The position numbers and the translations under genes are program-made. The notes under the pieces are model-generated. The model was not told the DNA's origin and did no database searches. It saw nothing but the letters and a program-made list of their open reading frames with translations. Source: Betaproteobacteria bacterium (GTDB taxonomy: Bacteria > Pseudomonadota > Gammaproteobacteria > Burkholderiales > CAIKXV01). From it: a stretch of 34,246 nucleotides of DNA. The stretch covers positions 1-34,246 of the forward strand of contig CANHBC010000014.1 in NCBI GenBank assembly GCA_947458835.1, written 5' to 3'. Below are positions 32,796 to 34,246 of the stretch, piece after piece (the stretch's first letter is position 1; the number at the start of each line of letters is the position of its first letter).

Positions 32796-32823
32796 TTGAC
32801 CCGGGGCCGGCCCGCCCCCATAT
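32796..32823 (+). promoter_or_regulatory. Sigma-32-like heat-shock promoter of cbpA
   Basis: CTTGACC (TTGACC at 32796-32801), a 14-base spacer and CCCCATAT (32816-32823) fit the RpoH consensus well. The expected start near 32830 is about 24 bases before the cbpA ATG. It lies in the 78-base gap after the FIST gene. Confidence 0.75.
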
Positions 32824-32853
32824 CGGCACCTAGTACAGGATGGCAGGCTCCAG

Positions 32854-33762
32854 ATGCAATTCAAGGACTACTACAAGATTCTCGAGGTCGAACGCGGGGC
32901 GAGCGACGACGATATCCGCAAGGCGTATCGCCGGCTCGCGCGCAAGTACCACCCGGACGTCTCCAAGGAGAAGAACGCCGAGGAGCAGTTCAAGGCGGTC
33001 GGCGAGGCTTACGAGGTCCTGAAGGACAAGCAGAAGCGTGCTGCCTACGACCGGCTCGGCACCTACCGGCCGGGGCAGGATTTCCGTCCTCCGCCCGGGT
33101 GGGAGCAGCAGTACGGGCGCGGCGGTGGCTTCCGCAGCGAGGACATGGACGGCCTGGACCTCGGCGACCTGTTCAGTGGCCTGTTCGGTGGTGGTGGTGC
33201 CAAGGGCGGCGGGTTCGGACGGGGGCGGGCGCGCAGTGCGCCGCCGCGTCCACCGATCGAGGCCGACGTGACGATCACGCTCGACGAGGCGCTGAACGGC
33301 ACCGAGCGCACCTTCCAGGTCTCCAGCGGCGACGGCACCCAGTACCCGGTGACCGTGCGCATCCCCAAGGGGGCGACGCAGGGTGCGCGGATGCGTGTGC
33401 CCAGCCGCGGCGTGGCCGGCGACATCATGCTCACCGTGCGTATCGCTCCGCATCCGCTGTACACCGTCGATGGCCGCGACCTGCAGGTGGAGGTGCCGGT
33501 CACGCCCAGCGAGGCCGCGCTCGGTGCCACCGTCGAGGTGCCTACGCCGGCGGGCGCGGTACGCCTGAAGGTCAAGCCGGGTACCTCGAGCGGCCAGCGC
33601 CTGCGCCTGACCGGGCGCGGCCTGCCCAACCCGAGCGGCGATCCGGGGAACCTGTACGCGCTCGTGCTGGTGAAGGTGCCGGCCGAACTGAGCGACGCGG
33701 AACGCGAGGCCTACGAGCAGCTGGCGCGGGTGTCCACGTTCGATCCGCGCGCCCTGCGCTGA
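32854..33762 (+). CDS. cbpA: DnaJ-type co-chaperone CbpA
   Basis: A 302-residue class B J-protein. The J domain (about 4-70) has the HPD motif at 33-35 (KYHPDVSKE). A Gly/Phe-rich linker follows ([32 protein letters not shown]). The two beta-barrel substrate domains start at [19 protein letters not shown] and include [19 protein letters not shown] and [25 protein letters not shown]. There is no CxxCxGxG zinc finger, which separates it from DnaJ. It stimulates DnaK ATPase. The partner inhibitor CbpM is not recognisable next door. A sigma-32-like promoter precedes it. The convergent gene ends seven bases after its stop. Confidence 0.93.
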   Translation: MQFKDYYKILEVERGASDDDIRKAYRRLARKYHPDVSKEKNAEEQFKAVGEAYEVLKDKQKRAAYDRLGTYRPGQDFRPPPGWEQQYGRGGGFRSEDMDGLDLGDLFSGLFGGGGAKGGGFGRGRARSAPPRPPIEADVTITLDEALNGTERTFQVSSGDGTQYPVTVRIPKGATQGARMRVPSRGVAGDIMLTVRIAPHPLYTVDGRDLQVEVPVTPSEAALGATVEVPTPAGAVRLKVKPGTSSGQRLRLTGRGLPNPSGDPGNLYALVLVKVPAELSDAEREAYEQLARVSTFDPRALR

Positions 33763-33769
33763 GCCAGCG

Positions 33770-34213
33770 TCAGCCCGGCATTGGCGGAGCGAGCTGGCGC
33801 ACGCAGTCGCGCAGCAGTTCGACCAGGCCCTGCTCGCGGGCGGCATCCCAGACCACCACCTGCGTGTCGGCGGCGCTGCCATCGCGAGACGGGAACCGCG
33901 CGACCAGTCGTACCACGGGTACCGGGCCGGCCGCTGCCGGCGGCATCACGCCGGCGTGAGGGGTGACTTCCGCCTCGACGGGCGACAGGGCCTCGCCAGC
34001 GGGCACGGCAGGGTCGCGCCGGCGGGCGAACTTCACCTCGAGTGCGACGGGGAGCCGTTCGAGCACGGCAGCCGAGCGCAGCACGCGGTGGCGGATCACT
34101 TCCGTGCTTGCCGCCGCGGCGGCATCGGCGAACCGGACTGCCTCTTCCAGCGCCGGCGCTGCCAGCCTGTGCAGTGCCGAGGTGTCGAGTACCCACTGCC
34201 AGAGCTCGGCCAT
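33770..34213 (-). CDS. Hypothetical protein, 5' end possibly outside the window
   Basis: A 147-residue frame that I cannot assign to a family. The N-terminal half is helical (ELWQWVLDTSALHRLAAPALEEAVRFADAAAAAS, then TEVIRHRVLRSAAVLERLP). The second half has beta-like strands (VPVVRLVARFPSRDGSAADTQVVVWDAA) and a final helix (LVELLRDCVRQLAPP). Codon use and third-position GC look like a real gene. The frame stays open for 11 more codons to the window edge (VDRGALSSGQG before the ATG), and the AGGGG is too close to ATG 34213 to serve as its ribosome site, so the true start may lie beyond. It converges on cbpA with a 7-base gap. Confidence 0.5.
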   Translation of the reverse strand: MAELWQWVLDTSALHRLAAPALEEAVRFADAAAAASTEVIRHRVLRSAAVLERLPVALEVKFARRRDPAVPAGEALSPVEAEVTPHAGVMPPAAAGPVPVVRLVARFPSRDGSAADTQVVVWDAAREQGLVELLRDCVRQLAPPMPG

Positions 34214-34246
34214 CCCCTGGCCGGACGACAGCGCGCCGCGGTCGAC

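Noticed and set aside
1-34246. CRISPR array, tRNA/rRNA genes, insertion sequences, phage or defence modules
   Set aside because: No repeated spacer pattern, no tRNA-like or rRNA sequence that I recognise, and no transposase, integrase or known defence gene among the plausible ORFs.

Overview
The window is high-GC bacterial chromosome, tightly packed with genes on both strands. The gene content fits a betaproteobacterium, most likely Burkholderiales-like. There are two Bug-type (TctC-like) periplasmic receptors, a TctD/TctE-like two-component pair, a tartrate-dehydrogenase-type enzyme, a PEP-CTERM protein, a tandem glycine riboswitch and several glutathione-dependent enzymes. I see no rRNA, tRNA, CRISPR array, phage gene or transposase. 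Most long ORF-track entries are GC-driven shadows of real genes.

Layout. 1-1.4 kb (minus): the start of an MFS gene running off the left edge, a tartrate/isopropylmalate-type dehydrogenase, and a 40-codon remnant of a CbiX-like chelatase. 1.4-3.0 kb (plus): a copper/cytochrome-oxidase assembly operon (DUF2946-like protein, PCu(A)C chaperone, SCO). 3.0-7.2 kb (minus): PhnD-like binding protein, EgtB, glutathione-dependent formaldehyde dehydrogenase, and a small secreted protein. 7.3-10 kb (plus): DUF427, amidase, EamA exporter. 9.9-15 kb (mixed strands): MazG-like pyrophosphohydrolase, two glutathione transferases, an old-yellow-enzyme reductase, a BciB/HCAR-like Fe-S flavoprotein, and ChaC. 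15.1-19.8 kb (plus): Bug receptor plus SDR, a 27-bp-arm inverted repeat, SelO, and a second Bug receptor with a terminator. 19.9-25.5 kb (minus): a DadA-like amino-acid dehydrogenase behind a promoter and tandem glycine riboswitch, an MFS transporter, a PEP-CTERM protein with a hairpin-rich leader, GreB, and another MFS. 25.8-30.1 kb (plus): TctD/TctE-like pair and HtpG. 30.2-34.2 kb: histidine phosphatase, glutathione transferase, FIST protein, CbpA, and a hypothetical protein at the right edge.

The genes share some themes. Thiol and electrophile handling recurs: three GSTs, ChaC, class III ADH, EgtB and an ene-reductase. Carboxylate uptake and sensing is represented by the Bug receptors and the TctDE-like pair. 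The two heat-shock chaperone genes, htpG and cbpA, each have a sigma-32-like promoter.

The parts most worth a second look are the hairpin-rich leader of the PEP-CTERM gene, the tandem glycine riboswitch in front of a flavin amino-acid dehydrogenase rather than gcv genes, the isolated BciB-like gene, and the perfect 27-bp inverted repeat. I did not find a clear multi-gene system that I would call new.
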